Source: Sipunculus nudus (Eukaryota; Annelida; Sipuncula; Golfingiida; Sipunculidae). Taken from it: DNA of 64,000 nucleotides. The notes under the pieces were generated by a model. The model made no database searches. It was not told where the DNA came from and saw only the letters and a program-made list of their open reading frames with translations. Both the position numbers and the translations under genes were made by a program. The stretch is from contig CM049320.1 of the NCBI GenBank assembly GCA_026874595.1, forward strand, positions 24,714,214 through 24,778,213, given 5' to 3'. Position 1 is the first letter of the stretch. Every line of letters begins with the position of its first letter. Shown piece after piece: positions 39,590 to 50,399 of this stretch.

Positions 39590-40540
39590 CAAATGTGTAG
39601 ATATACTGGTATGAACGATATATATTTGCATATATTGTATATTTACTATATATATTATATTAACTTTTTTTTTATTTAACAAACACCCGGAACAAAATAT
39701 TTGGGAACTTATAAATCCAACAAAACCCATAATTGGCACTTTCCACGCAAACATACTGAATGCATATAATACAACACATCTAGTAGAACATGAAATAAAA
39801 GTGAATTAATGGATTTTTATTTTGAAAAAGCGGTTTGGCTTATTTGCCAATATATTTTTGTCAACGTTAAAATTTTTTCAGCATACAATAAATGCATATG
39901 ATTTTTTTTTCTAAAATATTCACATATTAAAGTATAAATATACTTTACATTATACACACATATATATATATATTAAAGAATTTAAAATGATCAAATAATT
40001 TCTCTCTATATATATAACCTTTTTTAATATATGAAACCAATAAATTACGTAATTACAATCGTAGCAGTCACCTGATTATCATATATGCAAGAACACGCAC
40101 CAGACTATCTAATTTTGTGATGACCAAATCTGATGTTTCGTACAGACGACTTTTTGAAAAATTATTTTATTCTTCTACCTCTCAGGTATTGTTATTGATG
40201 GGATGAAATCTTAAGTGCTGCTTGGTAAAATTTTGCTATTTACCCAATTTTGTGTTCCGTATATAGACGCCGGTCTGAAACGCATACGACTATCTATATA
40301 GGGCAAAATATTTAAATTGTTTTCTTGTAAAAAAAATAATACATACACGCATGCAGAAACTAAGTCAACATAGGTGGCGCCACAAAAAGCTTACTTTTTG
40401 TATACTCGTTACATGATTAGTAAGCCTGCAGAGTTTCATGATGACAACCGCAACGACAGTCGAAACGTTCGGTAAAGACGGCGAAGAGAAAACGTTGCAC
40501 TTTAGCATAAATTTATTTCACAAGGGAAGTAAACATAAAA
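39590..40540. other. AT-rich non-coding stretch, nothing recognised
   Basis: AT-rich DNA with a short TA run near 39960-39973. No gene or element supported. Confidence 0.45.
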
Positions 40541-41046
40541 ATAACAAGAGCACCGCAAACGTGCATAATACGCCCACCCGTCGTGTAACTGGTGACCTCT
40601 GACCTCGTTAAATATGCGTGAATTTTGATGAGAAGTTAGTTCTGGCGGTAAATATATATAATGAATTTCATGAAAAGCTATAGGATTTTTGGTAAGTCAC
40701 CAAGGTGCCTCCAAAGTGCGGTGACCTCTGACCTTATTAAATATGCATAGATTTTGCTTGAAATCGAACTTAGGTGAGATATATTATTAATTAACATTTC
40801 TGATGAGTTTTATCAAAATCTGTCATATTCTTCTTGAGTTATCGCGGCGAAACCGCAAAGTAGCCTATAGTGACCCGTGACCTTATTAAATATGCGTGGA
40901 TATTGCCCATAATCGAACTTTGGCGAGATAATCTGTTGGTAAGTAGTTATGATGAGTTTCATGTAAATCCACCAAAGCCCCGTTAGGTTACCGTGAACAG
41001 TGAATATACCATAATACTCCCGTCATATATTTGAAGGGCGTATAAA
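40541..41046 (-). mobile_element. Dispersed element with DR1-type sites, copy 2
   Basis: Reverse-strand relative of 4342-4895 with the same ends. Two perfect DR1 sites (TGACCT, one base, TGACCT on the plus strand) lie at 40593-40605 and 40722-40734; a one-mismatch version lies at 40871-40883. Each is followed by the TTAAATATGC block, giving three subunits. It keeps many CpGs that are TpG or CpA in copy 1. Confidence 0.65.
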
Positions 41047-41087
41047 AATGGGACCACCTGTTTAGTATATACATAATGTGGTTTGCT

Positions 41088-41170
41088 TTTTATTCGCGAG
41101 GTTAATATTTGCGATTTTTAGTTGTGTGAACAATGCTTTGCGAGGGTTTTATTTTCGCGATTTACCATAC
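41088..41170. repeat. TTCGCGA-type dispersed element
   Basis: Contains TTTTTATTCGCGAGGTTA and GCGAGGGTTTTATTTTCGCG. Related copies are at 42455-42540, 42798-42890, 43980-44075 and, more weakly, 45890-45955 and 46420-46470. Confidence 0.55.
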
Positions 41171-41409
41171 TGTAATGTCATGAACATGATCATTATTTTA
41201 TCAATCACCTAATATGTACGCAAAATCTTAACAATTCCACGAAGAGCTGAGGTAACATGGTGCTAATATTGACTCTATACCGGCACCCAAAAAAAATATA
41301 CGTGAGGTGCCATTGAGGATATAGGATAAATTACTGTTCACATGTGCAGATGTGCCCTCCAATTCACGAAATTTTTATTTTCGCGACAATTAACCCTTCG
41401 CTTATATCG

Positions 41410-41441
41410 CTTATATATATTATATATATATATATATATAT
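41410..41441. repeat. TA-rich microsatellite
   Basis: Short interrupted TA repeat. Confidence 0.85.
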
Positions 41442-41479
41442 GCTATTATATCTAATATATTTTACATAATAGTGAATAT

Positions 41480-42140
41480 AAACAACAAGAGTAATTTAAA
41501 TATCGCTTAAACCGATGGACTGAACAAACTACATTGTGACCAGGTGACAGATAATGCGCAGTGTCCATTACAGGCATTGTCATTATCGTTCATTTATTTG
41601 GTTTTGATTTGCAACCAACAACTTGATGATTAATGCTCTATTTAAACCAAATAAAGCACAAGTTTGAGCGGGTATCATAACTCGTGTCTGTGTGCGTGAT
41701 TCTCGCCAGATTAATCAATCATATCACCTGGAATTGAAGCTAAGGAGTCAAATCTACATTTCCATAATCATGAACGTCGTCTTCCCGGCATGTCACGTGG
41801 CCCGGAAGTGCCCCCCGTGGGCATGGACAGTCCGCAAATGGAAAAATAACACCGCCGATGATAAAAGCCTCTCACCCGATATATTCAAGAGCTATTGGGC
41901 AAACAAAGCATGACTGTCAATCGTCCAGGTCACGTGTGACTGACTCTTGCCCCTTGCTCGGATGGGCCATATTTCAAGAGAAAATGCGAATTAAAATACA
42001 GGAGCTGATCAGTGCACTATATCCTAAATGACCAACTGTAATTAAAATCGATTGACTGTAATTACTGTTCATTATCTGTGTCTGTCTCCGTGGATTATTG
42101 ATATTAATTGACTAATTGATATTAATTCGAATGTCAGGTC
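41480..42140. promoter_or_regulatory. Complex non-repetitive segment, candidate regulatory region
   Basis: Balanced CpG-bearing sequence with an E-box-like CACGTG (about 41931) and a TCACGTGG (about 41794). No protein was recognised. Low-confidence regulatory candidate. Confidence 0.2.
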
Positions 42141-42454
42141 GCCTGTACCTGTTTTACTTACTAGCATATTTGACACTTTGGAACTTAGATGTACATATAG
42201 AAAGTAATGATTTCCCATATATTTGATATATTGAAGATTGTAAAGGTTTCTTTTATCTAACCTTATCTTATATTGAGTAAACGAGGAATTAAGGTGACGG
42301 TGAATCATGATGGTTAGCCAGTAGTTTGATAAACGTATTCTAATTTATTAATATTCAAATATAGAGATTTTGTTAACGCATTTTCCAAGCCGGTCTATAT
42401 CGCTTAAGTTATGGCTATCAAGTGACTATCAACTTTTCACTCACACATGTATAT

Positions 42455-42540
42455 AGATTGCCTTTTTATTCGCGAGGGTTTTAATTTCGCGATATTCGCG
42501 AATATTAAATATTCGCCAATATTAAACCCTCGGGTATAAA
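42455..42540. repeat. TTCGCGA-type dispersed element, palindromic core
   Basis: CTTTTTATTCGCGAGGGTTT is followed by TTCGCGATATTCGCGAATAT, and it ends with TATTAAACCCTCG, the inverse of its start. It behaves as a small imperfect palindrome. Confidence 0.6.
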
Positions 42541-42797
42541 CCTCGTCAGCTATAAGATGAACAAGAGGGGATTATTTATCCTACCTCTGGAAACAACATA
42601 ATCAGAAAACTTATCAGTATTAATTGTAATACGCGGTTATCACATGAAACATATCAACTGTTACACAGTTCATTATAAGACAATGACTGAACCAGAAATG
42701 AGTGAGATATTGTAGGATTTTTTCTAAATTTAAAGTCAATACAAATACAATGTATATGTATACTACTGTACTTTATAGATGGTATATGTTCTGCTAC

Positions 42798-42890
42798 AAT
42801 CGCGAAAATGAAACCCTCGCGAAACGTTCAAAATAAAGAAATCGCAAAATTTCAGCCTTGCGAATATAAAGCCAACCACAGTATATGTTA
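42798..42890. repeat. TTCGCGA-type dispersed element, inverted
   Basis: ATCGCGAAAATGAAACCCTC, then GCGAAACG and CTTGCGAATATAAAGCC: the same family as 42455 in the opposite sense. Confidence 0.55.
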
Positions 42891-42969
42891 AATACTGATA
42901 AAATAGAAATGTGCATTTCCAGGAATGCAGGCCTCCCCTATGTATATGTGTGATAGTACACTAGTGAAT

Positions 42970-43165
42970 ATATATATTCCTTGATGAGGTTCTTGAATCA
43001 GGAACATGTATAGGATTCACATCAAAATCAAATCAATCCTCCATTTTCCGAATTAAAATGTCATTAGATTCCGTTTAGGACTGCACGGGTTATGTTGTTA
43101 ACAAACACACAAACACACATATATACAAACGGGGATATATACCCTCCTGACAGGGAATACAAGTT
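42970..43165 (-). repeat. Dispersed repeat copy (family with 15430-15745)
   Basis: The reverse complement reads CTGTCAGGAGGGTATATATC, then GTGTGTTTGTTAAC and TTCAAGAACCTCATCAAGGA, in the same order as 15430-15640. Confidence 0.6.
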
Positions 43166-43169
43166 AATT

Positions 43170-43975
43170 TAACTTAGGAATATATACCTGGACTCTCATC
43201 CCTATACACAAATACCTCTAAATATGAACAGCAAACTAAACTTAGCATTTCAGACAAAACCCAGACAGCTAAAGTACATTTGCATATTTTATCGTCAGCT
43301 GAACACGACATAATGCAGCAATAATGGATACTAAACAAAACTGTTTACTGAGAAATACAACCCCATGTTGGTAATAATTATTCACATGTTATAAAGAAAC
43401 ATGTTGTCGTATATATTTATATTTATTTTTCCCCGAAGATATATGCATACAATGGTAATAAGCTTGTTTAACCTGAAATGAAAACATTAATTTACTTGAC
43501 ATTTTCTAGGGTACAGAGACAAAAGACCAAAGAAAGTTTCGACCGTTGCTGTGTCCTGGTCAGGAGTAAACTAATACGTTGAGATAGACGTTTATCGTGT
43601 TTTGATAACACGTTTTGCAGGTCGTTCTCAGTATTCTGGGATTGACTATGTGTGATTTAAAGCTTAGTGATAGGACACCTAAGTCCGGAGGGTTTAGTTT
43701 GCTGCATTTTGTTTTCATTTCGGTGCACAGTACGATTTCGGTGCAAGCTATAGTAAAACACACGTTCATTGAATTATGAACATATTGTTATATTGAACAT
43801 TCACATTGAATACACGTATTTTTATAACAGGATAGTTATTACAGAAATTGTGGGGCTTTGACTGAAACAAATTTTGTGATGTATATAAAGCGGACTGGGA
43901 CTGTGTTAGTGTATTAACATATAAACAAAAAAAACTTCATATATATAAACATATATATATATAATAAACTGTGGT
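43170..43975. other. Non-coding stretch, nothing recognised
   Basis: CpG-normal sequence without a supportable gene, array or element. Confidence 0.4.
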
Positions 43976-43979
43976 TGGT

Positions 43980-44090
43980 TATATTTTCGCCAGGTTGTGC
44001 AGATGTGAGGTTTTTTTCGCGATTATATCCCCTTCGCGAATTTGAAACCCTTGCGAACAAAAAGGCAACCTCCGAGGGGGGGGGGGGTGG
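43980..44090. repeat. TTCGCGA-type dispersed element with poly-G tail
   Basis: ATTTTCGCCAGG, TTTTTTTCGCGATTATATCC, CCTTCGCGAATTTGAAACCC and TTGCGAACAAAAAGGC, followed by a poly-G tract (about 44076-44087). Confidence 0.55.
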
Positions 44091-44735
44091 TAATGTTATC
44101 ACTGGAAGTTATTAAATATGAATAAATGGAATAAGAGGCATTATACGTTATATTTCATGAACGAATTCTCACCATATATAATTGGCTTATACATGGCACC
44201 AGCAGTCAGATTGTTAAACCGTCAGGTTTCACTCCCTTCCATGTGAGAGGCAAAGAATCGGCATCCAAATGTTCCCGAACAGGTTCGTCAGAGGGCGCCA
44301 CTTTCAATGCATGTTTGTGTGCTCGTGATATAACCAAGCTCGGAGGTGCATTATAAATAATCGAACTTAATCGTGAAAGAAGATATATTACTTCAGGAAT
44401 TCAGAATTAACTAGCCGGAATATGTTTCAGAATCTATTTAAAAAAATAATGTTTCCGTTAGTTTTTATATATTTTTTAGGTAACCGCCTCCATGTTTTCA
44501 ATGCTGTCTAATTCTGTCTTATCTCGTGAGACAGCACTCACTTCCTATCATGTTATTTTATATCATGGTTTCACACAGGCCCGTTGACTACCGCACCTGC
44601 AGGTATTGGGTGTTTTCGTTCGTTATATATTTAATCTTAACCAGTTTTTATAAATAAAGAGAACATGAGAGATCTCGGATTACCCCAAATGTCTGATTAA
44701 GGTTTATCCTTTTTCATTCAAGGTTTTCTCTGAAA

Positions 44736-44737
<2 letters not shown>

Positions 44738-44790
<53 letters not shown>

Positions 44791-44828
44791 TAAAGACCGT
44801 TCCACTAGCTAAATTATATATATATAAA

Positions 44829-44897
<69 letters not shown>

Positions 44898-44924
44898 TTA
44901 AGACCGTTCCACTAGCTCAATTCA
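44738..44924. repeat. Two TA runs with a duplicated flank
   Basis: TA runs at about 44738-44788 and 44816-44894. Each is followed by nearly the same sequence (GCTAAAGACCGTTCCACTAG at 44789; GCTTAAGACCGTTCCACTAG at 44895), a tandem duplication with a period near 106 bases. Confidence 0.9.
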
Positions 44925-44999
44925 ATTTATCTTTTTTGATCCTCATTTTTTTTACTAATTTGCATTTATATAGACTTCCGCGAGTGTTTTGCTTATTCT

Positions 45000-45570
45000 G
45001 TCTCGGCGTCTCTTCGGCGCGATTCCTTTTATAAACCTGAAAGTATTCTTAAATATACTGCTCACTTTTTTAAAACCTCCATTAAGTGGCCTTTCATCGG
45101 GGTAAAGCTGACATTAGACACGAAAGCGAGACTGAATGGATAAACGCAAAACAAGTATGGCGGGGCATGCAGATAAAACAAAAAGTATAAAATATTTCTA
45201 GGCTAGAAAATATAAAGCGTATCGCTCCACTGCACACCGGATATTTGTCTGGAAAGTGTCCCATCGCTTATCGAAATATCTGTCCATGGGACTATAGGGA
45301 GTTGAATCATGCCGGGCTCTCAGCGAATCCCATATGCAGTGATGTGACTGCCTCGCATCCCGCCTGCGCAGTCAAGCGTGTCTAATGCAGGCTCACTTCC
45401 GGGAAGTCCGCGCATGTCGCCTGATGATATGGCTGTTGCGTGCGCAGAATGGTTTGTGGTGGTGAAGCACGGAGACGAGGTTATGGATCGGCTTTTTCTG
45501 CCTGTTATTAAGCAAGGTTTATTTTGGCAGAGATTTGATGGGTTATCTGTGTATTTTCTCTTTTTTTAAC
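45000..45570. promoter_or_regulatory. Complex CpG-bearing segment
   Basis: Balanced sequence with many CpGs and a short plus-strand open frame (45378-45569) of unrecognised type. Could be regulatory or an unrecognised exon; nothing decisive. Confidence 0.2.
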
Positions 45571-45719
45571 ACCAGAAAAACCTGTGTAACAATGGGAGCG
45601 ACTGAAAGGGTACTGAAGATCTGGGAAAACACGCATGGTTCACTATAGATTGGCGTTAATCAATTGGAATTAATTTAATCAATTGTAATCAAATCTGAAT
45701 TAATGCATTTCCATGGCAT

Positions 45720-45980
45720 TTCAGTCTCTCTTTCTTTCTCTTTGCCTCTCTCTCTCTCTCACTCTCTCTCTCTCTTTCACTCATTTGCCCCCATGCGTTT
45801 TACTTGAAAGATAATTGTTTACATACTGAAGTCATTTATTGAGGCCATGTATGCAATTAAACTGCTGTGCTTGGCTTCATATACGGGAAGTTAAATTTTC
45901 GCGATTTCCACTTTTTCAGTGTTTCATGTGGATTCAATTTCGCGTTGGTTCGCGTTCCCCTCCCCCCCCCCCCCCCCACC
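45720..45980. repeat. CT-rich tract and poly-C run
   Basis: CT repeats at about 45723-45782, then a TTCGCGA-type fragment and a poly-C run (about 45959-45977). Confidence 0.85.
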
Positions 45981-46798
45981 AAAAAAAGTAAACTTCACAG
46001 TATATATCCTTTATTGTATGAATAATTTGATATGTAAGAACGTACAATCTATACAATTTGAGAAGAACATAGAGAACATCGAACGAACATCGGAAATATC
46101 TGTTTCATTTTAGGCAGAAAATGTAAAAGATCTCTAACTGCCTGAAGATGTAGTTGGAGGGGTCTAAGTCCCGTTCCCTGCATGGGCGCTCCTTAGGCGT
46201 AACATTTTTATTGGAGTCGAAGCCGATGATGCCATCAAGCCAATCAGCTAGAGAGTCGTTACAGCCACCAGCGTGCTCAAGGGGGCAAGCAAGAGAAGAA
46301 TATGAGGAGACCTGAGAGCAACAGCATCCACAGGTATACAACGAAGAAACCGCGGTACACCCCCTAGCAGGCGCGACAGCGTGAACCACGCCCACCAATC
46401 ACCTGTGTTCTTCGTGCGTTTTATTTTCGCAATAACTTTCCTTTCGCGCAACCATCGCAAACAAAAAGCCGATCACTTTATTCCAAGTATTAATCGCCAT
46501 ATACATCTATATATAGCTAGGGAAATTTTCATTCTGCTGTTCTTGCTTGTTATAACATTTGGGGGGGAGCCATGGATCTTGCTGGCCCTTTTCGTCAGAA
46601 AATCTGAAAAATAGAAATAAATCAAGCTTTAAAATTTACATCGATTAATTATAATTGAGCAAACAACCTTTTAAAAAATTGTAGAGAAAAAAAAGAACGG
46701 TTCATTTAAGGCAAAAGCTTTCATAAAATACTTCAGACGATATATGCTGATAAACAAATTTAAGGTAAATGAATTGTTTCATGGGCATGTGTAAGCCA

Positions 46799-46882
46799 GC
46801 ATTTTTTTTCAATTTACCATAACATTTTACCCACTAATGCATTTTTTTTCAATTTTCCATAACATTTTACCAACTAATGCAT
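46799..46882. repeat. 41-bp tandem duplication
   Basis: GCATTTTTTTTCAATTTACC plus ATAACATTTTACCCACTAAT is repeated once with two substitutions. Confidence 0.9.
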
Positions 46883-47149
46883 AGATTTTGACCTTTTGAC
46901 ATGAACATATTCTAAACGCTTAGAATGCGCTCTACATTTTAGTATATGTAGAAAGTTTGGGATATCAGAAAATGGGCGATTTTATATGAATTTTAAATAT
47001 TTTAATGAATTTCAGATGTATGACAAAATATTCCTTTATTTCATACCTGAACAGCTATAAAGAATATATCTGGGCATTGTGTTAAAATATAGGTAAACCC
47101 CTAAAGTTATCTGAGCTCAGCAGACTGTATACAAGTCATCTGAGCTATA

Positions 47150-47960
47150 AAGCGCTCAAGCTTTGTCCGTCGTCCGTCTGGTCGTGCCTAAAATTTAACA
47201 GGGGTGAAATCGCAAGGGCTGGACCTATATAAACTTCTAACCTGCCCTCCCTGGAGATCCTTCAAAAATCTTCTTAGAAACTTGAAATTAGGTCACTGTG
47301 ACCTATATTCGCAGTGAGCCTGCTTGTGGACCCAAGAATTATCAACGATTCGATACAAATGCTCCAGTATCTCAATAATTAACGCATTGATTGCTTTAAT
47401 TTTTACCTTGCTTATTTATCACGCACAGTTTCATCAGCCACGACAGACTGGTAACCATCTGTATTTTTTTTTCTGTATATACCATGATCTTCAAGGTCAA
47501 TTCTGCGGCGTTCCAGGATTATTGTGATGCCATAACTTACTGAAGATTTTCCCCTAAAATGTGACACACCAGTGGTTCCGCCAGGTTCTTAGATAAGTTC
47601 GTGGTAACCTTGCCATCGGATTTCAAGGTCAAACCTGCAGAATTTTTATGTATAATGACGTATAGAACTTTCGAAGTACTGTTTATTTTTATCTCAAACT
47701 TGACACATGCATCAGTTGTTTCTGTCATGTTCTCAGAGGCGTTTGAAAACTGGATACACTGATCTTGATCTTCAAAGTCAAATCTCCGGAAATCTAGAAT
47801 AATTATGAACCCTCCGTACTGAAGATTTTCCTCAGATTTAACACATTTTCCCCTCTACAATGCTCTTTGACAAGGTGAGAAAAACTTTTTAAGTACTGAA
47901 GGTTTTCCTCTCATATTTGTCACGAAAGTTGTTTCTTAATCAACGCTCTGTGGAAGATAA
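47150..47960. repeat. Degenerate dispersed element with ~140-bp subunits
   Basis: Starts with a GTCCGTCGTCCGTCTGGTCG segment, then three diverged subunits marked by TTCAAGGTCAA or TTCAAAGTCAA (47489, 47621 and 47773) and ACTGAAGATTTTCC (about 47540 and 47818). It carries a perfect AGGTCA-CTG-TGACCT palindrome at 47290-47304. The type resembles the DR1-bearing element but the sequence is different. Confidence 0.5.
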
Positions 47961-48019
47961 ATAAAAACCATAATAAATGATACCAGGGGTATTAAGTAGA
48001 CGCTAGATTGAGAAGGCGT

Positions 48020-48025
<6 letters not shown>

Positions 48026-48075
<50 letters not shown>
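48026..48075. repeat. TA dinucleotide microsatellite
   Basis: TA repeat of about 48 bases. Confidence 0.95.
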
Positions 48076-48080
<5 letters not shown>

Positions 48081-48197
48081 TAATCTACTGGTTTCCTCCA
48101 TTTCAATCAGAAAGTCTAACCTGATGAGTGCAACAACATGTTGCACGAAACTACGTAATCGTAAAAATATCTGATGAAACTTGACTCCTCTATATTT

Positions 48198-48239
48198 GTA
48201 TAATTATATTATATTATATTATATTATATTATATATATA

Positions 48240-48271
<32 letters not shown>
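48198..48271. repeat. TTATA/TA compound microsatellite
   Basis: Short TTATA repeats (48206-48230) followed by a TA run. Confidence 0.9.
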
Positions 48272-48275
<4 letters not shown>

Positions 48276-48359
48276 TTTTATACCACACACAGATGAGAGA
48301 GATGTAGAGAAAAAGAGAGGGAGGGAGGTGGAATGGAGCAGCCTAGGGTCCATCTTTAT

Positions 48360-48880
48360 CAGTTAGGGGGGATCACATCTCAGCTTGTCAGAGGATTGCT
48401 TACAGAACTAGATTAATCACCAGCAATAAATCACGTACGAAAGGAGGCAGCATCTGTCCCACAGACCACGGGAGCCCATGTTCTCATGTCGTAACGGCCC
48501 CAACAAGCTCATCAATTTAACTTAATTACCAACGCATATTCGAAAAACTTACAGGTCCCTATCACGTTACCCGAGCCGGTGTAACGGCAAGGTGTTGCCC
48601 CGAGCGTCACATGACTTGGGTATCCGTGACGCGCCTTCCCGCCCTGACGACAGCCCCTTGGGGGATCCTTATTTCCTTTTCATCACAATAATGTAAGGCT
48701 CATCAGATTAAACCACTCCCATCTGTACTGGGTGGGGCGTTTAGAGGTAAAGCCCGGGGTCTTTAAAGTCGCATGTTGACGCCAGTGTCAAATTTCACCA
48801 CTTGTCATCTATACCCTGATGTCCTGCGCACGCGCATTCCCCTCTTACCGTTTTTACGCCCTCTCAGTCTAGCGTCTGTG
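48360..48880. promoter_or_regulatory. Complex CpG-rich segment, candidate regulatory region
   Basis: One of the most CpG-rich and least repetitive stretches of the right half (for example around 48560-48660). No convincing exon on either strand. Candidate regulatory block. Confidence 0.25.
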
Positions 48881-49140
48881 TAAATACCACAAGCCTCGTT
48901 TTGTATTGTTTTATTTTTCATGTTTTACCAATAAGCACATGATATGGATTATGAAATTACATCACAATGTCAAATACAAACACAATATACACACAACATT
49001 TTTGTGTGAATGTATATATGTAAATTTAACATCATATTTAGCATTTTATTTGGAATGGCGTATATGGTAATGGTACTTCATATTTTTAATATAGCAAAAT
49101 ATATATAACCATCACACACACATAAAAATTATATGTGTAT

Positions 49141-49334
49141 GCAGGGGCGGATCCAGGATTTTGGAAAGGGGAGTGTCACGCCCAGGTAGACTGAAAGAAA
49201 ACCTGAAAAAGGTCCTCTGGTCCGGGAAGGAGGGGGCGATCGATCAGGGTCCCAAAATCTGGTTTGAAACCCAAAAAAAGGGTTCGGCTCCAAGGGGGGG
49301 GGGGGGTTCAGGACCCCGTTGGATCCGCTACTGG
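49141..49334 (+). mobile_element. GGATCC-ended non-autonomous element, copy 2
   Basis: Begins GCAGGGGCGGATCCAGGATT and ends GTTGGATCCGCTACTG, so the ends are imperfect inverted repeats. The interior matches the minus strand of 38299-38517, including GGTTTGAAACCC and a poly-G tract. Confidence 0.7.
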
Positions 49335-49881
49335 TTTATATATGTATACGTATTACAATGTTAGTCTGTGGAGGTGTGAGGGTTCAGCCTTTTGCTTTTA
49401 CCCTAACCTCCTGCATTACGGCATGCTGCTGCATGAACATTAATAACGTGTTAGCAGAATCGCTTTATAGGAACCGCTTATCACCCAAATTGATTTTAAG
49501 TTTCAATTAAGATTAAGAATAGATGTAGGACATTTAGGCAACTTGTACAAAATGTAGAGATTGGAAAGTACATGCATGATTCTCATGTTTTTATTTCCTA
49601 TATTGATTTAAAATCAATTACATAAGTGTCAAACATATTTGTCTGTATTCATTTTAAATTAGAATAAAATACTATAGTAGGGGATCAAACCAAGAAAAGT
49701 TTTGGATGTTAATAGCTATAGTCATAGTGCAAGGAGCCCTTTAAAAAGTGGCTCGCTTTCACTGAGTGCTTGAAATAATAATGTTCAAATCGTTAAAAAA
49801 AAACAGACAATTAGTTAATATTTATAATAACACTAATTAAGCTAGGTTTTATATAACACGTATACGTTATGGGTTCTATAA

Positions 49882-50380
49882 CAGTGACGTAAGACCCGAG
49901 TCCGGACTTGGACTCGAGTAGACTTTTTCAGGGACACTAACATGGTCCGGGACTCGGACTTGTACTTGTATACTCCGAGGTCAGGACTCGAGATATCACG
50001 CGAGATCATCTCGTATCCAAGGGGAGAAAGACTGTCACATGTATGAACGTGGAGGTTCAGATGAGGGAACACACTCATGTATAGAGACTTACATATATGA
50101 ACTACCCGTATTCACAGAAAATTAAAAAACTGAAAGACTGTATTTATAAAGCTTTATTCCTGCATCGGAATCTAAATGTATTTGAACAGCAGAGCACAAG
50201 CATGTGTGAATTATAACAAAAATATTCATGATAGTCTCGAATATCCAGTTTAAAGGGGTTTAATAAAGATAACATTATTGGACTCGGATTTGGACTCGAG
50301 CTTTAAAGGACTCGTACTCGAACCTAAAGGACTCGGACTTGGACTCGTACTCGTATGGCGCGGACTCGACTACAACACTG
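49882..50380 (+). mobile_element. hAT-like MITE, 499 bp, with 8-bp target duplication
   Basis: The left end CAGTGACGTAAGACCCGAGT and the right end (reverse complement CAGTGTTGTAGTCGAGTCCG) form imperfect terminal inverted repeats starting CAGTG. Flanking octamers TTCTATAA (49874-49881) and TTTTATAA (50381-50388) match at 7 of 8 positions, as expected for hAT insertions. Internally it repeats GGACTCGGACTTGGACTCG-type phrases. No transposase. Confidence 0.8.
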
Positions 50381-50399
50381 TTTTATAATTTGGATTTGA

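Noticed and set aside
45378-45569. 63-codon open frame in a CpG-rich segment
   Set aside because: No recognised family, no splice evidence, and the length is within chance expectation.
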